DNA of 64,000 nucleotides from Rhodococcus sp. IEGM 1409 (GTDB lineage Bacteria; Actinomycetota; Actinomycetes; Mycobacteriales; Mycobacteriaceae). Where the stretch lies: NCBI RefSeq assembly GCF_030056735.1, contig NZ_JASHKN010000006.1, positions 62,001 through 126,000 of the forward strand, in the 5' to 3' direction. Position numbers and translations under genes: made by a program. Below the pieces are notes generated by a model, which saw only the letters and a list, made by a program, of their open reading frames with translations, was not told the DNA's origin and did no database searches. Position 1 is the stretch's first letter; every line of letters starts with the position of its first letter. Positions 34,873-43,154 of this stretch are shown in pieces.

Positions 34873-35601
34873 TCACTGATCCTGAATGACGGCCAAAGCT
34901 CCCACGATGTACGACTCCGCAACCGATTTCGAGATTCCGAGATCAGCCAGAACACCTGATCCGTCTTCGAGTTCGAGTAGTGCGAGCAGGATGTGCTCGG
35001 TTCCGATGTAGTTGTGCCCCAGGCGAAGAGCCTCACGGAACGTCAGTTCCAAAACCTTGCGCGCACGAGCGTCGTACGGGATGAGTTCCGGCAGTTCGGA
35101 AGTCGGGGCCGGTAGTACGCCTGCCACCGCGGCCCGAACGGAGCCAAGCTCCACCCCCTGGGCGACAATCGCCTTTGCAGCCAACCCGGCAGGCTCCTCG
35201 ACAAGCCCCAGGAGCAGGTGCTCAGGCTGAATCTCTGCATTACCGGCAGCGCGGGCTTCGTTCTGCGAGGCCACGACGACGTTCTTCGCCCGGGGAGTGA
35301 ACCGGTTGAACCCTTCGTTCGGATCCATCGGCTTCTGATCACTCTGCGCCTTGGGAACAAAACGCTTCTGCGCAGCCTGCTTCGAGACACCCATGCTCGC
35401 GCCGATCTCCGTCCACGAAGCTCCCGACCTGCGCGCCTGATCGACGAAGTGGCCGATCAGGTGATCTGCAACTTCACCGAGATGATCAGCGGCGATCACG
35501 GCGTCGGACAGTTGGTCGAGCGCGTCGGTGTGCACCTTTTTGATCGCGTCGATGAGGTCGTCGAGTCGGACCTTGTTGGTCATTTCCACTGGTTTACTCA
35601 T
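34873..35601 (-). CDS. Clp N-terminal domain protein with an N-terminal HTH
   Basis: 242 residues, no ATPase. Residues 1-85 are helical with a clear helix-turn-helix (GASWTEIGASMGVSKQAAQKRF), followed from about residue 100 by a double Clp N-terminal domain (FTPRAKNVVVASQNEARA, IQPEHLLLGLVEEP, then LGHNYIGTEHILLALLELEDG), the substrate-binding part of ClpC/ClpA. It combines DNA binding with a Clp adaptor-like module. ATG 35601 lies 6 bases after a TAGGGT -10 element, which suggests a leaderless mRNA; ATG 35583 is the alternative. Twin palindromes cover its promoter, so autoregulation is likely. Confidence 0.85.
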   Translation of the reverse strand: MSKPVEMTNKVRLDDLIDAIKKVHTDALDQLSDAVIAADHLGEVADHLIGHFVDQARRSGASWTEIGASMGVSKQAAQKRFVPKAQSDQKPMDPNEGFNRFTPRAKNVVVASQNEARAAGNAEIQPEHLLLGLVEEPAGLAAKAIVAQGVELGSVRAAVAGVLPAPTSELPELIPYDARARKVLELTFREALRLGHNYIGTEHILLALLELEDGSGVLADLGISKSVAESYIVGALAVIQDQ

Positions 35602-35650
35602 GCGTCAACCCTAGGTTGACGCATACGAAAACGTCAACCCTAGGTTGACG
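35600..35650 (-). promoter_or_regulatory. Promoter overlapped by two perfect palindromes (Clp-N/HTH gene)
   Basis: Palindrome 1 (35600-35624) has 11-base arms around CTA and includes the start codon; palindrome 2 (35632-35650) has 8-base arms CGTCAACC / GGTTGACG around CTA. Read on the minus strand, TTGACG (35637-35632) and TAGGGT (35613-35608) stand 18 bases apart as -35 and -10, and the ATG follows 6 bases later. Repressor binding would cover both promoter boxes. Confidence 0.75.
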
Positions 35651-35674
35651 GGCGTTTTCGCCGGCGCCAAGCGA

Positions 35675-36484
35675 CTAACCGGAAAAGAATTCACGCAGAG
35701 CCGGGAGAATGGCGCCATCAGCGGCGCCGTGACCCTGGCCAGGGATCTCCAAAGTCTTTGTCCCCGAGACTTTTGCGGCAATTCGCGTCGCCGAAGCAGG
35801 TGCCCATTGCCCACTGTCACCGCCGTACATAACCAACGTGGGGACGGTAATCGAGGCCAGCCAGTCGAGCGACTCACAGCCGTGATCACAGACGGCGACG
35901 TCATAGGGCAAGGTGTGCGCGATAGCGCACATTTCGGGCCAATCGGGACTCCGCTTGATCTCGGCGACCATCTCCGGAGACGCGCCGGTCAGGTCCAGAA
36001 AACGGGTCACAGCACCCTCCCTGTCGCCGGCCGCAATCAACCGCTCCAGATCACTTTGGGCAGTTTCGTCCCGCTGGTCGTCGTCCATGTACGGCGCCTC
36101 GTAGACGGCGAGCTTACGCATCGGAACAGTCTGGGCAGCGGCTTCCAATGCCAGCGCAGCACCCGACGACAATCCGTAGACCAGCGGCGTTTCAACGATG
36201 GCTGCGACGACTGCTCGCAAATCCTCCACCTCGTCGTCGATCGAGAACGCGTGACTGTCACCGCTGTCCCCGCGTCCGCGCCTGTCGTACGAATACACCG
36301 TGAAGTCCGCCGCCAACTCCGCAGCGAGAGAATCGAACCATCCTCGGTCACAGAACGCTCCGGCGACCAGGACCACTGCTGGTCCGGCACCGGAGCGTTC
36401 GTACGCGATGGTCGTACCGTCGCGGGATCGCACTAGCTCTGGGGATTGCTCTGTTTTCACGTCGATCTCCTCAGGTCTGGTCAA
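35675..36484 (-). CDS. Alpha/beta-hydrolase
   Basis: 269 residues. Nucleophile Ser in VYGLSSGAALALE, oxyanion region VLVAGAFCDRG, YDRRGRGDSGD, and the C-terminal His in IPGQGHGAA. The GxSSG elbow and the DRRGRGDSG text fit the esterase/haloperoxidase-like group. Substrate unknown. It precedes the Clp-N/HTH gene on the same strand by 73 bases but that gene has its own promoter. Confidence 0.85.
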   Translation of the reverse strand: MTRPEEIDVKTEQSPELVRSRDGTTIAYERSGAGPAVVLVAGAFCDRGWFDSLAAELAADFTVYSYDRRGRGDSGDSHAFSIDDEVEDLRAVVAAIVETPLVYGLSSGAALALEAAAQTVPMRKLAVYEAPYMDDDQRDETAQSDLERLIAAGDREGAVTRFLDLTGASPEMVAEIKRSPDWPEMCAIAHTLPYDVAVCDHGCESLDWLASITVPTLVMYGGDSGQWAPASATRIAAKVSGTKTLEIPGQGHGAADGAILPALREFFSG

Positions 36485-36542
36485 CGCCTACCTGATTAGA
36501 CCGCCCGCGCTACCGAAAATCATCGGTCGAGTCGGCACGCTT

Positions 36543-37535
36543 TCAGCTGATTTTGTTGTAGAGGGCATCCCAACCCTGCGCCACGTAGGAAATCGTGTAG
36601 ATCGAACCGTAGAACGTGGAGCCGCCCAGACTGGTGACGTTGCCCGCCTGCACTGCCGGGAGCCGCTGCCACAGCTTGCTCGCCACCAATGCCTGGTACG
36701 CCGCACTGTCCTCGCTTTCGGTGATCATGAAGCCGTCGACGCCGGCCAGCACGTCGAGGCCCTCGAGGCTGACGCCGCCCTCGGGATCAAGCCCTTCCGA
36801 AATGGCAGTTTTACCACCGATGTCGCCGAGCGTCATGTCGCTGGGCTTGTCGCCCTTCTCGGACGTACGGATGCTCGTGACGTACAGCGTGTTCGTGTCT
36901 GGCATGAAGGAGACACTTGCGACGGTCTTGGACGCGATCTTCTCGGCATGACGACTGCGGATGTCGGAAATCAGATTGTCGTAGTCGAGCGTCAATCGGT
37001 CGAGTGTGGCTGTTCGACCGAGCCAGCCCGACAGCCGCGAGAGGTTGGTACGCCAGTCGTCGGTGAACTCTGTCGTCAGAACCGGTGCGATGGTAGACAT
37101 CTCGGCCATCGGCCACCACTCGCTCTCGTAGTTGAGGCACACGATCAGGTCGGGTTCGAGCGCCAAAATCTGCTCGCGATTGGGGATCTCCGACAGGAAC
37201 GGTACCGACGAATCGATCGGCACCCACGGCGTCGCCTGGGCGTACGTGTAGCCGACGAGCGGAAGTTCCAGCGCTACAGCAGGTTCGAGATCGAGCCTCG
37301 AATCGATTGCCACCACTCGCTTCGGATTGACAGGAATGTCGTAAGTTCCGAGAGGTGTCGTCACGGAACGCATTTCGGACTCACCCGAACTGCTTCCACT
37401 GTCACCGCACGCCGCCAGGAACGCGCCCAGCCCGGCGATACCGGCGCCGAAGCCGAATTGCCGACGAGTGAGGTCCGAGACGAGGCGGTTGTCGGAGTAA
37501 CCCTCGGGAAGCAAGAGCGTGGATTGAGCGGGCAT
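36543..37535 (-). CDS. Second siderophore-binding lipoprotein (Tat-exported)
   Basis: 330 residues. LTRRQFGFGAG is a twin-arginine motif and LAACG a lipobox. The FecB/FepB-like binding domain reads PVNPKRVVAIDSRLDLEPAVAL ... ILALEPDLIVCLNYESEWW. Like the one at 33194 it has no adjacent permease or ATPase gene, so it is an orphan binding protein. Only a weak iron-box-like sequence is seen upstream. Confidence 0.87.
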   Translation of the reverse strand: MPAQSTLLLPEGYSDNRLVSDLTRRQFGFGAGIAGLGAFLAACGDSGSSSGESEMRSVTTPLGTYDIPVNPKRVVAIDSRLDLEPAVALELPLVGYTYAQATPWVPIDSSVPFLSEIPNREQILALEPDLIVCLNYESEWWPMAEMSTIAPVLTTEFTDDWRTNLSRLSGWLGRTATLDRLTLDYDNLISDIRSRHAEKIASKTVASVSFMPDTNTLYVTSIRTSEKGDKPSDMTLGDIGGKTAISEGLDPEGGVSLEGLDVLAGVDGFMITESEDSAAYQALVASKLWQRLPAVQAGNVTSLGGSTFYGSIYTISYVAQGWDALYNKIS

Positions 37536-37663
37536 GCGTGTCGAACCTCCAGAAGAAATGAATCATCCACTGTTGCGAGCGGATAAGGATGCCCTAACAG
37601 CGTACGCAGGGAGGGTCGTCGCGATCGGCCCAGAAATAGTCGAATCAGGCCAAATCGAGCCCC

Positions 37664-37774
37664 CTACTTGTCGAGCTTGCGCATCTCGACGAAGTAGACC
37701 GCACTGAACGCGAGGTAGGTGCCGACGATTCCGAGAACCGAGATGATCAGGACGAGTGCGAGAAACATAGCCAT
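37664..37774 (-). CDS. Small single-pass membrane protein (36 aa)
   Basis: MAMFLALVLIISVLGIVGTY opens a 36-residue protein that is one hydrophobic helix followed by FVEMRKLDK. ATG 37774 has GGAG 6 bases upstream, which supports translation; GTG starts at 37786/37792 are alternatives. No neighbour explains its role. Confidence 0.5.
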   Translation of the reverse strand: MAMFLALVLIISVLGIVGTYLAFSAVYFVEMRKLDK

Positions 37775-37962
37775 GATGGTCTCCACTGACACGGGTAGTT
37801 CACGATGTCGATCGAGAGAAAATGGCTTCGAACTGCGGCGCTGCGACTCGAAGCGGGGCCGAAACTTTGGGTTACACACATCACGGTAGCCCCAGGCGTC
37901 TCGAGTTTCGGTGAACTCGAGGTGAACTCTCCTACGGCTGCGTCACACTTTTTGTCGAACGG

Positions 37963-38601
37963 TCAGTTCGGTCCGAGCACCTGCCCCGACCACTCGACCA
38001 AAGGCGTCAGTGCGCGCCACGCCGTGCGAACTTCCTTCAATGTCCTGGCGCTGTCCAGCCACGGCGGGCTCGGGTAAGTACGACCAGCGGTCAGCGACTT
38101 GTGACGCAGCAACTCGATTCGCGGGTGGTCCACCGTGTACCCGCGAGGCGCCGTCTTGAGCTTGTCGCCGCCGATCGTGAATCCGGCCTTCTCGACGGAG
38201 GCCAGGATCTTCTCGAGCTCCGCTCCCCGAACATCGTCGTCGACAGCCGCACGATAACGCGCGATAGTCTCCGAACTGCTGGCGTAGAACCCGCCGGCCA
38301 CCATCAACCCTGCCGCGTCGATCTGCACGTAGTAGCCACAGCTCTCAGCGAGACCGACAAACGCGCCCTGATGCGTCTTGTACGGAATCTTGTCCTTCGA
38401 GAATCGAACGTCACGATATGGCCGAAAGAGCTTGGCCGTGCCGAATTCGTCTTCCAACGCCGCGGTCAACGACGCCATCGGACGACGAACCACCTCGTCG
38501 TACGTCTCCTTGTGCGCTGCCCACCAGGTCTTGCTGTTGTCGGCCTCTAGGTCTTCGTAGAAATCGAGTGCAGCAACGGGTATGCCAGTGAACGCAGCCA
38601 T
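37963..38601 (-). CDS. DUF2461-family protein
   Basis: 212 residues. FYEDLEADNSKTWWAAHKETYDEVVRRPM and FRPYRDVRFSKDKIPYKTHQGA are the DUF2461 landmarks; VAGGFYASSSETIARYR and the C-terminal half also fit. Function of the family is unknown. The gene is alone between a small membrane protein gene and the divergent mscS. Confidence 0.88.
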   Translation of the reverse strand: MAAFTGIPVAALDFYEDLEADNSKTWWAAHKETYDEVVRRPMASLTAALEDEFGTAKLFRPYRDVRFSKDKIPYKTHQGAFVGLAESCGYYVQIDAAGLMVAGGFYASSSETIARYRAAVDDDVRGAELEKILASVEKAGFTIGGDKLKTAPRGYTVDHPRIELLRHKSLTAGRTYPSPPWLDSARTLKEVRTAWRALTPLVEWSGQVLGPN

Positions 38602-38681
38602 GTCGTAAGCCTAGCTGCCTGTTCGGCTTTGGACCGCCTGCCCTGCACCGATGCCCGAATCGGCCGGAATCCGTAGACTGC

Positions 38682-39533
38682 ATGGGGATGATTTCCGAAA
38701 TACAAGCATGGGAACTGACCGACACCAACCGAGACTGGCTGATTCACCGACCTGTCGAGATCGCGATCTACGTCGCGCTCGCGGTAGTGCTGCGCTTCGC
38801 GCTGATCCGCGGGATCGATCGAATGTCGAAGCCTCGCAAGTCTCCGAACGCCAAGGTGAACGAGCGCAGATCGCAGCGGGCGCGGACCATCGGTTCGGTA
38901 CTCAAATCGACGGTGTCCATCGTCATCCTTGTCTGGTGTGTGCTGCAGATCCTCGGCATTCTCGGGATCAACGTCGCGCCGTTCATCGCATCCGCCGGAG
39001 TCATCGGTCTTGCCATCGGTTTCGGTGCACAAAATCTGGTGCGTGACTTCCTCTCCGGCATCTTCATGCTGCTCGAGGATCAGTACGGTGTCGGCGACGT
39101 CGTCGATCTCGGTGACGCGGTCGGCACCGTCGAAACAGTGGGCTTGCGTGTCACCACGATTCGAGATGTCAACGGCACCTTGTGGTACTGCCGCAACGGT
39201 GAAATCCTGCGAGTCGGCAACATGAGTCAGGGTTACGCCACTGCGGTTCTCGATCTCCCGATCGCCCACAACGCGAATGTGCACAAAGCGTGCGAGGTGG
39301 CGACACGAGCTGTCCTCGAGGCTGCAGAGTCCGAACCGATCAGGGCGGACATGATCGAAAAGCCGGAGATGCTGGGAGTCAATTCGGTTACTGCCGAGGC
39401 GATTACCATCCGAGTGACGGCGCAGGTGAAGCCTGGGCGCCAATGGGCGGTCCAGCGCGCGTTTGCGCGCTCGGCACTGACTGCGTTCGAAGAGCAGGGT
39501 ATCGAGGCACCCTACCTGCCTGTTCTGCGATGA
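38682..39533 (+). CDS. MscS-family mechanosensitive ion channel
   Basis: 283 residues. Transmembrane helices at about 25-45 and 75-125, then the conserved pore-lining segment GVIGLAIGFGAQNLVRDFLSGIF and the beta domain (VGDVVDLGDAVGTVETVGLRVTTIRDVNGTLWY). It opens under membrane tension and releases solutes. ATG 38682 is supported by the preceding GGAATC/ATGGGG context but ATG 38688 is equally possible. Confidence 0.92.
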   Translation: MGMISEIQAWELTDTNRDWLIHRPVEIAIYVALAVVLRFALIRGIDRMSKPRKSPNAKVNERRSQRARTIGSVLKSTVSIVILVWCVLQILGILGINVAPFIASAGVIGLAIGFGAQNLVRDFLSGIFMLLEDQYGVGDVVDLGDAVGTVETVGLRVTTIRDVNGTLWYCRNGEILRVGNMSQGYATAVLDLPIAHNANVHKACEVATRAVLEAAESEPIRADMIEKPEMLGVNSVTAEAITIRVTAQVKPGRQWAVQRAFARSALTAFEEQGIEAPYLPVLR

Positions 39534-39582
39534 CGGACGAGACGGAATCGTCTGCAGTCATCGGCCTTTTCCACCAATTACA

Positions 39583-39618
39583 CGAGCCCCCGGCGCGGTC
39601 GTTACCGCCGGGGGCTCG
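39583..39618. terminator. Terminator between mscS and the permease gene
   Basis: CGAGCCCCCGGCG and CGCCGGGGGCTCG pair perfectly over 13 bases around a 10-base loop, 50 bases after the mscS stop and 20 before the convergent permease stop. It may serve both genes. Confidence 0.8.
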
Positions 39619-39637
39619 CTGGTGTCCGAAGCGTGAT

Positions 39638-40969
39638 TCAGACGGTGGAGGTCGAGACCTCCCGATTGGTGGAGGTACCACCAAAAACCCTGTGCAGGAA
39701 CATCGTCAGCGCAATGGCTACGACGATCCCGATCAGCGGCGGGATTCCCACCTCGAACTCACCTGAAAGCCAAGCGAGGAAAGCTGCGGCGGCATAAACG
39801 GCGAGGTTGCGCCAGTGCACCGGCCGCGGGGTGTAATCCTCGGGAATGCCGCGCCGCCACCGGCACAGGAAATCAGCGATGATCACGCCGCCCAACGGCG
39901 GGATGAATGTTCCGAGCAGGCTCAGGTAGTCGACGAGATGGTTGTGCACACCGGTCAGAGCGAGTGCAGTGCCGATCACGCACCCACCGATGACGAACGG
40001 AGTCTTGCGGGGTTTTCTGAACAATTCGGCACCGGCCACCCCGAAGGCGTATGCGGTGTCGGCGTTGCTCTTCCAGAGATTCCCGAACAGCAAGACCAGA
40101 CCCCAGCCGACAAGCCCGAGGTTGTAGAGAATCAACACGAAGTCACCCTCGTGGAACGTGATCGCTCCGATCGCGCCGAACAGGATCATCAATCCGTTGC
40201 CGAGGAGGAACCCGATAACGCAGGCCCACACCGCTTGTGATCCGGAACGGGCAAATCTGGTCCAGTTGGGCGCTTGCGTTCCCGCCGATACAAACGTGCC
40301 GACCACCGTGGTGATCGCGAGCGCGATCGTCATGGTCGTCGCGGGTTGAACCGAGACCAGGCCGGAGAATCCACCGACTTCTTCGAGGGACCGGAACACG
40401 ACCCAGCAGGCCAACGCCAGGATCAAGGGCGTCGAGACTAGCGAGACCCAATACATCCCGCGGTAGCCATAGCAGGCGGTGATGCACATCAAGATGCTCG
40501 CCGCAATCATCACCGACGCCCGAGCGAGATAGGAATCCCAGCCCAATGCCTGCGCGGTGAGATCGCCGATCGTTCCGATGATCACTCCGTACCAGCCGAT
40601 CTGCGTACCGCCCAGCAGGATCGAAGCGAGCTTGGACCCGCGAGTGCCGAAACTGTAGCGCGCCATCACAACTGTTGTCAGTCCGGTTCGGGCTCCGACG
40701 AACCCCATCATGGCGACGTACACCCCCAAGATGGCGGATCCGGCGGCGATCACCACCATCAGTTTCCAGAACGAGAACGCGGTACCGAGCGCTGCTCCGG
40801 CCAACATCGTCGGCGTGAAGATGGTGAACCCCAACAACACCACCGCGAGCGAGAAGAAGGGCTTTCGTGCATGAAGCGGAACCGGCGTAACGGGATAATC
40901 CGGATCGACCGGGTGGCCTGCACTCTCCGAATCGCCTGCGACCGTAGCAGGTTCGACGGCGCTGCTCAT
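39638..40969 (-). CDS. NCS1-family cytosine/nucleobase permease
   Basis: 443 residues with twelve hydrophobic segments, NCS1 (CodB-like) type: FTIFTPTMLAGAALGTAFSFW, ARTGLTTVVMARYSFGTRGSK and QAPNWTRFARSG. The last has the NCS1 substrate-binding Trp/Asn environment. ATG 40969 (MSSAVEPATV) overlaps the stop of the deaminase gene by 4 bases, so uptake and deamination of the base are coupled. Cytosine is the expected substrate. Confidence 0.9.
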   Translation of the reverse strand: MSSAVEPATVAGDSESAGHPVDPDYPVTPVPLHARKPFFSLAVVLLGFTIFTPTMLAGAALGTAFSFWKLMVVIAAGSAILGVYVAMMGFVGARTGLTTVVMARYSFGTRGSKLASILLGGTQIGWYGVIIGTIGDLTAQALGWDSYLARASVMIAASILMCITACYGYRGMYWVSLVSTPLILALACWVVFRSLEEVGGFSGLVSVQPATTMTIALAITTVVGTFVSAGTQAPNWTRFARSGSQAVWACVIGFLLGNGLMILFGAIGAITFHEGDFVLILYNLGLVGWGLVLLFGNLWKSNADTAYAFGVAGAELFRKPRKTPFVIGGCVIGTALALTGVHNHLVDYLSLLGTFIPPLGGVIIADFLCRWRRGIPEDYTPRPVHWRNLAVYAAAAFLAWLSGEFEVGIPPLIGIVVAIALTMFLHRVFGGTSTNREVSTSTV

Positions 40970-41430
40970 ACAACTTCGCCGATGTCTTCGAGCCACAGGC
41001 TCGGGCGCTCGGTCAGCATGCGGTCCATCAATGCCACGCACTCCGCGTCGTCGACGACGTCGACCTGAATCCCGCTGCTACGCAACCATTCTTCCGACGA
41101 CTCGAAGGAGCGATTCTCGCCGACTACGATTCGAGGGATCTCGTACAGACGAGCAGTTCCGGCGCACATGAAGCACGGCGACAAAGTCGTGTAGAGGACA
41201 CACTCGCGATACACCGATGCCGGTAGCCGACCGGCTCGCTCGATGCAGTCGGTCTCCCCATGACGGATGGCGCTGTTCATCTGGACCCGACGGTTGCGTC
41301 CGACTGCAAGCACCTCGCCGCGATGAATCAGTGCCGCGCCGATCGGCACGCCGCCCTCCTCCCAACCGATCTTCGCCTGTTCGATCGCTAGTCCGAGGAA
41401 ATACTCATCGGTGTCTGCCGGGTGGTTCAT
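40966..41430 (-). CDS. Cytosine deaminase, yeast Fcy1 type
   Basis: 154 residues. The cytidine-deaminase-fold zinc site is HGETDCIE and SPCFMCAG, and the overall text (GGVPIGAALIHRGEVL, VVGENRSFESSEEWLRSSG, WLEDIGEV) is very close to yeast Fcy1, not to the bacterial CodA amidohydrolase. It converts cytosine to uracil and ammonia. First gene of a two-gene operon with the permease. Confidence 0.88.
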   Translation of the reverse strand: MNHPADTDEYFLGLAIEQAKIGWEEGGVPIGAALIHRGEVLAVGRNRRVQMNSAIRHGETDCIERAGRLPASVYRECVLYTTLSPCFMCAGTARLYEIPRIVVGENRSFESSEEWLRSSGIQVDVVDDAECVALMDRMLTERPSLWLEDIGEVV

Positions 41431-41482
41431 GTGCGCTCCTGGAGTCTGGCCAAAATCCTTGAATGTGGCTCGTGTCACAATC

Positions 41483-41494
41483 CGACCACGGTCG
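41483..41494. promoter_or_regulatory. Short palindrome between deaminase and PucR genes
   Basis: CGACC-AC-GGTCG is a perfect 12-base palindrome midway in the 127-base divergent region; a possible PucR site. Confidence 0.3.
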
Positions 41495-41557
41495 TAGTAC
41501 CCCGACAAGGGACAACCTGTCAGTTCGGCAGAACTAGCTCTATGACGGAGTGCCCCC

Positions 41558-43126
41558 TTGGCGGACGATGAAGAAATGCTGCCTACTCTGCGACAAGTTC
41601 TTGCGATGCCCTCGTTCAAGGCCGCGGCAATCGAAGTGCTCGCGGGCGACGTCGACACCGCGGTGGTCCGCTGGGTCCATTCGTCCGAGGTATACGAGAT
41701 GGGCGGGCTGTTGTCCGGAGGCGAGGTCCTTCTGACAACGGGCCTCGGCCTCCACGGGCGATCCCCCGAGCAACTCACCGCCTACATCGACCAATTGGCG
41801 GACGCGGGATGCGTCGCTCTCGCGATGGAAGTCGGCCGCTCGTTCCTCACCGCCCCTCCCGAGCTCGTCGAAGCTTCGCGCCGACGCGGGCTCGCGTTCC
41901 TGGCACTGCACGCAGTAGTGCCCTTCGAGCGGATGGTCGAAGACTTTCACGACCTCATACTCCGCCGCACGCTCGGTTCGGCGCGAGCCGGCGAGCCTGT
42001 CTGGCAAGAACTTCTGGGGATCGTGGTGGCAGGCCAAGGCATGACTGCACTACTCAACAAGGTGTCACGACTCGCAGGGTGCGGTGTCGATCTCCTCGAC
42101 GCTGATGGCAGAACCGTCGAGCGCAGCGCAACCGACGCAGAACGGTCCGAGACCGAACGGACGATCCACGACGTGCGCGGGCCGACGAACTCGCTCGGTC
42201 GACTCGTCCTGAGCGGACGGGCAACCACACGCCGAACCGCCGTCGCCAACTGCGCCGCCGTGGCGGTGGCTCTGGAACTCGGTCGCCACGGCGATGTCGG
42301 CCCCAGTCAGTCACTCGCCCAGTCGGTGATCACAGACGTGGTTGGCGGAGTGCTCGCATCGCACGGCGACTTGTCCGAGCGACTGACAGCTGCCGGGTGG
42401 ACGCCGCTTTCGGGGGGCCAACATGTCCTCGTCGCCGCTGTCGACGTCGATCGACAAACGCCGGTTCGAGAGCTCGCGGACCCAGTGCGCAACGCTGTGC
42501 GGGCCGTGCTCGGCTCCTGTGTGGTCGGGACTGCCGCGAATCACGTCATCGTGCTCGCACACGGGTGGTCGGCCGCATCCCCCGCACGAGTTCGGACGGC
42601 ATTCACCGAAGCCGACGAGCTGCTACGCCGCGGACCCGGCGGTTCCGCAGTACGCACGCTCGGAGTCGCGACACCGGTCGAAGATCTGTCCGGCGTCGGG
42701 GCGGCAGTCGCTCAGGCTCGCGAGGTCGTCCAGATCGCGCGGCGTTTCGGCACCCGAACCGGCGTGATCCTCGCGAGAGACGTCGGAGTCCAACGACTGC
42801 TCGCCGCCGGCACGACACCCGCTTCCCTGTCCTCGTTCGTCACGGAGCAACTTGGTTCGCTGATCGCCTACGACACAGCACATTCCGCAGATCTTGTTCG
42901 AACCCTCGATGCATACCTCGCACATCGGGGCGGCAAGGCGAGAACCGCGGATTTGCTCGGGATCAGGCGCCAGTCGCTCTATGCCCGATTGACTCGTATC
43001 GAAAAGCTGATGGGAGTTTCTCTCGATGATCCGGCACAGGTGGTGTGTCTCGGGCTTGCGCTGACCGCATGGCGCATGCGCACCGGCCTTGATCCGCAGG
43101 CTGCGTTCGAGCGTCTCCCCGGGTGA
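41558..43126 (+). CDS. PucR-family transcriptional regulator
   Basis: 522 residues. The N-terminal purine-catabolism domain (LPTLRQVLAMPSFKAAAIEVLAG ... GGEVLLTTG), a middle GGDEF-like region, and the C-terminal helix-turn-helix (YLAHRGGKARTADLLGIRRQSLYARLTRIEKLM) define PucR. TTG 41558 has GGAG 7 bases upstream; ATG 41576 is the alternative. Divergent from the cytosine deaminase/permease operon and probably its activator in response to nitrogen or nucleobase. Confidence 0.88.
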   Translation: MADDEEMLPTLRQVLAMPSFKAAAIEVLAGDVDTAVVRWVHSSEVYEMGGLLSGGEVLLTTGLGLHGRSPEQLTAYIDQLADAGCVALAMEVGRSFLTAPPELVEASRRRGLAFLALHAVVPFERMVEDFHDLILRRTLGSARAGEPVWQELLGIVVAGQGMTALLNKVSRLAGCGVDLLDADGRTVERSATDAERSETERTIHDVRGPTNSLGRLVLSGRATTRRTAVANCAAVAVALELGRHGDVGPSQSLAQSVITDVVGGVLASHGDLSERLTAAGWTPLSGGQHVLVAAVDVDRQTPVRELADPVRNAVRAVLGSCVVGTAANHVIVLAHGWSAASPARVRTAFTEADELLRRGPGGSAVRTLGVATPVEDLSGVGAAVAQAREVVQIARRFGTRTGVILARDVGVQRLLAAGTTPASLSSFVTEQLGSLIAYDTAHSADLVRTLDAYLAHRGGKARTADLLGIRRQSLYARLTRIEKLMGVSLDDPAQVVCLGLALTAWRMRTGLDPQAAFERLPG

Positions 43127-43154
43127 GCAACTACCGTTCTGCGATGATGGACGT

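Noticed and set aside
35645-36436. A 263-codon plus-strand frame opposite the alpha/beta-hydrolase
   Set aside because: The hydrolase with its catalytic motifs is the real gene; the opposite frame is Arg/Gly/Asp-rich shadow text.
37579-37597. Possible iron box upstream of the second siderophore-binding protein
   Set aside because: Only about 11 of 19 positions agree with the IdeR consensus on the minus strand, too few to annotate.
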